This document shows, piece after piece, positions 61,516 through 64,000 of a stretch of 64,000 nucleotides of DNA (within the stretch, counting starts at the first letter, position 1; every line of letters begins with the position of its first letter). This stretch comes from Halobacillus mangrovi (GTDB lineage Bacteria > Bacillota > Bacilli > Bacillales > Halobacillaceae): assembly GCF_002097535.1 (NCBI RefSeq), contig NZ_CP020772.1, positions 124,001 to 188,000 on the forward strand. The letters run 5' to 3'. The notes below the pieces were generated by a model. It was not told the DNA's origin and made no database searches. It worked only from the letters and a program-made list of their open reading frames with translations. The position numbers were made by a program, and so were the translations under genes.

Positions 61516-61560
61516 GGAAAGCCGAACGAATGTTTACACATCGTTCGGCTTTCCCTTTAG
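61516..61560 (-). terminator. terminator of serS
   Basis: GGAAAGCCGAACGA, 11-base loop, TCGTTCGGCTTTCC: a perfect 14-bp stem with Ts on both flanks, 34 bases after the serS stop. Confidence 0.9.
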
Positions 61561-61593
61561 ATTCAACGCTTTTGACTTAAGCTTTTCAGCCCA

Positions 61594-62883
<1,290 letters not shown>

Positions 62884-62894
62884 TTATTGTGTAT

Positions 62895-63140
62895 ATAAAA
62901 TAAAAAACTCCCGTCCCTTTAGAAAAGGGACGAGAGCTTTGGTTTTATAGCTTCCCGCGATACCACCCAGGTTGAAGATCACATACTGATCTTCCGGCTT
63001 AACTCATAACGGTGAGGGCCGGCCCGACATACTGATTGGTTTCAGTCAGGCACTCAAGGATGGATTCACGCATCTCTTTTGTCAGTTTCCACCACCCACT
63101 GACTCTCTAAGAAAAGAAGATCACGCTACTATTTCCTATC
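62895..63140 (-). promoter_or_regulatory. T-box riboswitch (serine) upstream of serS
   Basis: Minus strand order: stem I with a TCC serine codon (63062-63064) in GTGAATCCATCC as the likely specifier, then the conserved T-box core GGGTGGTATCGCGGGAA (62954-62970), then the terminator CTCTCGTCCCTT, loop, AAGGGACGGGAG, TTTTTTA (62900-62938). Uncharged tRNA-Ser would pair its CCA end with the T-box and prevent termination. The stem I upstream boundary is approximate. Confidence 0.9.
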
Positions 63141-63190
63141 ATCGCGTTAATGATTAGTGATTGTGTTACATAAGATTAGCTGAAAATGAT

Positions 63191-63781
63191 TTATAATGCA
63201 AGTGTTTTTTTGGATTCTTCTACCATTTGCACAAAATGAGCTGTCAAACGATGGTCATCCGTCAATTCAGGATGGAATGAACAAGCCAAATAGTGCCCTT
63301 GCTGAGCAGCTACGATATGACCATTGTAAGTTGCCAGCACTTCTGTTTCTTCACCTACACCCTCAATATATGGAGCTCGGATGAACACAGCATTATAACC
63401 TTCCGCTACACCTTTAATATCGAGATCTGCCTCAAAGCTTTCACGCTGACGTCCAAAAGCATTTCGACGGACTTTGATATCCATGACGCCTAAATGTACA
63501 TCGTAGGAACCGTCAATCTCAGAAGCAAGCAAAATCAAACCGGCGCATGTGCCAAAGATAGGTTTCCCTTGTAATCCGAATTGACGAATCGGTTCAAGAA
63601 AATCATATTTATCGATAAGACGGCGAATAGTTGTACTTTCGCCTCCTGGAATGATTAGACCATCAATTTCATCCAGCTGTTCTTTCTTTTTCACTACAAC
63701 GGCTTCTGCACCTGTAGCTTCTACAGAACGAACATGCTCACGAAAGGCTCCTTGAAGTCCTAATACACCGATAGTAGTCAT
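63191..63781 (-). CDS. pdxT: pyridoxal 5'-phosphate synthase glutaminase subunit PdxT
   Basis: The 196-residue class I glutamine amidotransferase releases ammonia for PdxS in vitamin B6 synthesis. [15 protein letters not shown] near 46, the nucleophile in [12 protein letters not shown] near 79, and the His/Glu pair in [12 protein letters not shown] near 170 are visible. AAGGAGA precedes the ATG. pdxS, normally a few bases upstream, is not within the 219 bases to the window end. Confidence 0.96.
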   Translation of the reverse strand: MTTIGVLGLQGAFREHVRSVEATGAEAVVVKKKEQLDEIDGLIIPGGESTTIRRLIDKYDFLEPIRQFGLQGKPIFGTCAGLILLASEIDGSYDVHLGVMDIKVRRNAFGRQRESFEADLDIKGVAEGYNAVFIRAPYIEGVGEETEVLATYNGHIVAAQQGHYLACSFHPELTDDHRLTAHFVQMVEESKKTLAL

Positions 63782-63811
63782 GATGCATGTCTCCTTTATG
63801 TTTCAAACTTA

Positions 63812-64000
63812 GGACGACTGTCGCTAAACAGTCGCCTCTACACCTAATCTATCCGGTTGCGGCTCCTAGCGACTAGCGAGACTTCCCTCGCTTCTGTACG
63901 ATAAGTCAACATCGAATCACTTCGTTCTTCGTGTTTCCTTTATCTCCTCCAGCTCAGTCCAGTCCGTACGTCGCTGAACAGTCGCCTCCACACTTAATTA
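63812..64000. repeat. interspersed repeat upstream of pdxT, cut by window end
   Basis: Two direct copies of a 30-base block (TGTCGCTAAACAGTCGCCTC at 63819 and CGTCGCTGAACAGTCGCCTC at 63969) lie exactly 150 bp apart. Between them are motifs such as GCGACTAGCGAGACTTCCCT and CGATAAGTCAACATCGAATC. I recall similar intergenic repeats from many Bacillaceae genomes. No coding frame or transposase is visible. Confidence 0.65.

Overview
The window is an origin-proximal stretch of a low-GC, endospore-forming Firmicute of the family Bacillaceae, most likely a Halobacillus-like moderate halophile. The family is well supported because gene order and protein sequences follow the Bacillus subtilis dnaA-side backbone almost gene for gene. 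The genus is my impression from sequence similarity and is not proven. Almost all backbone genes lie on the minus strand, so replication probably travels right to left from an origin beyond position 64000, and the genes and the rRNA operon are co-directional with it.

Layout, left to right. 1-24.5 kb is the B. subtilis-like block rqcP, mazG, a yabM-type flippase, spoVT, mfd, fin, pth, ctc, prs, glmU, spoVG, purR, ispE, sspF, veg, yabG, rsmA, rnmV, yabE, tatD, metG, abrB (plus strand), rsmI and yazA. ridA/yabJ, usually between purR and spoVG, is missing and a palindromic repeat sits there. 24.5-31.2 kb holds trmN6, two more repeat copies, yabA, ricT, holB, yaaR, the c-di-AMP receptor gene, tmk, yaaO and csfB/gin. 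31.3-36.2 kb is one complete rRNA operon (16S-23S-5S, no spacer tRNA) driven by three tandem promoters. 36.8-41.2 kb is bofA, yaaL, recR, yaaK, dnaX, SRP RNA and tadA, followed by the plus-strand spore lysin yaaH.

42.5-56.5 kb is an accessory block between yaaH and dgk. It holds a DUF3891 protein, a PfpI-family stress protein, an NCS2 permease with an orphan amino-acid N-hydroxylase, acsA, a preQ1-riboswitch-controlled queF, an AAC(3)-like acetyltransferase, aldA, small membrane and spore proteins, an M50-like protease, modABC and tRNA-Arg. The backbone resumes with dgk-dck, is broken again by a decayed accessory patch (Nudix, NAD-binding protein, a frameshifted gene, an MFS gene fused by deletion to an hxlR remnant), and ends with tRNA-Ser, T-box-controlled serS and pdxT.

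Sporulation dominates the regulation that can be read. Matches to sigma-H (spoVG), sigma-F (fin, csfB), sigma-E (yaaH), sigma-G (spoVT, sspF) and sigma-K (yabG) promoters are all visible, together with Spo0A boxes at abrB. Chromosome-organisation signals are also present: a perfect 16-bp parS site upstream of the permease gene and a 13/14 match to the Noc-binding palindrome inside modB.

The strongest leads are the parS site, three hairpin repeats whose terminal arms differ between copies but always pair, an 18-bp perfect hairpin between the preQ1 terminator and the queF ribosome-binding site, the permease/N-hydroxylase pair, and the MFS/hxlR deletion junction. I found no CRISPR array, insertion sequence or prophage.
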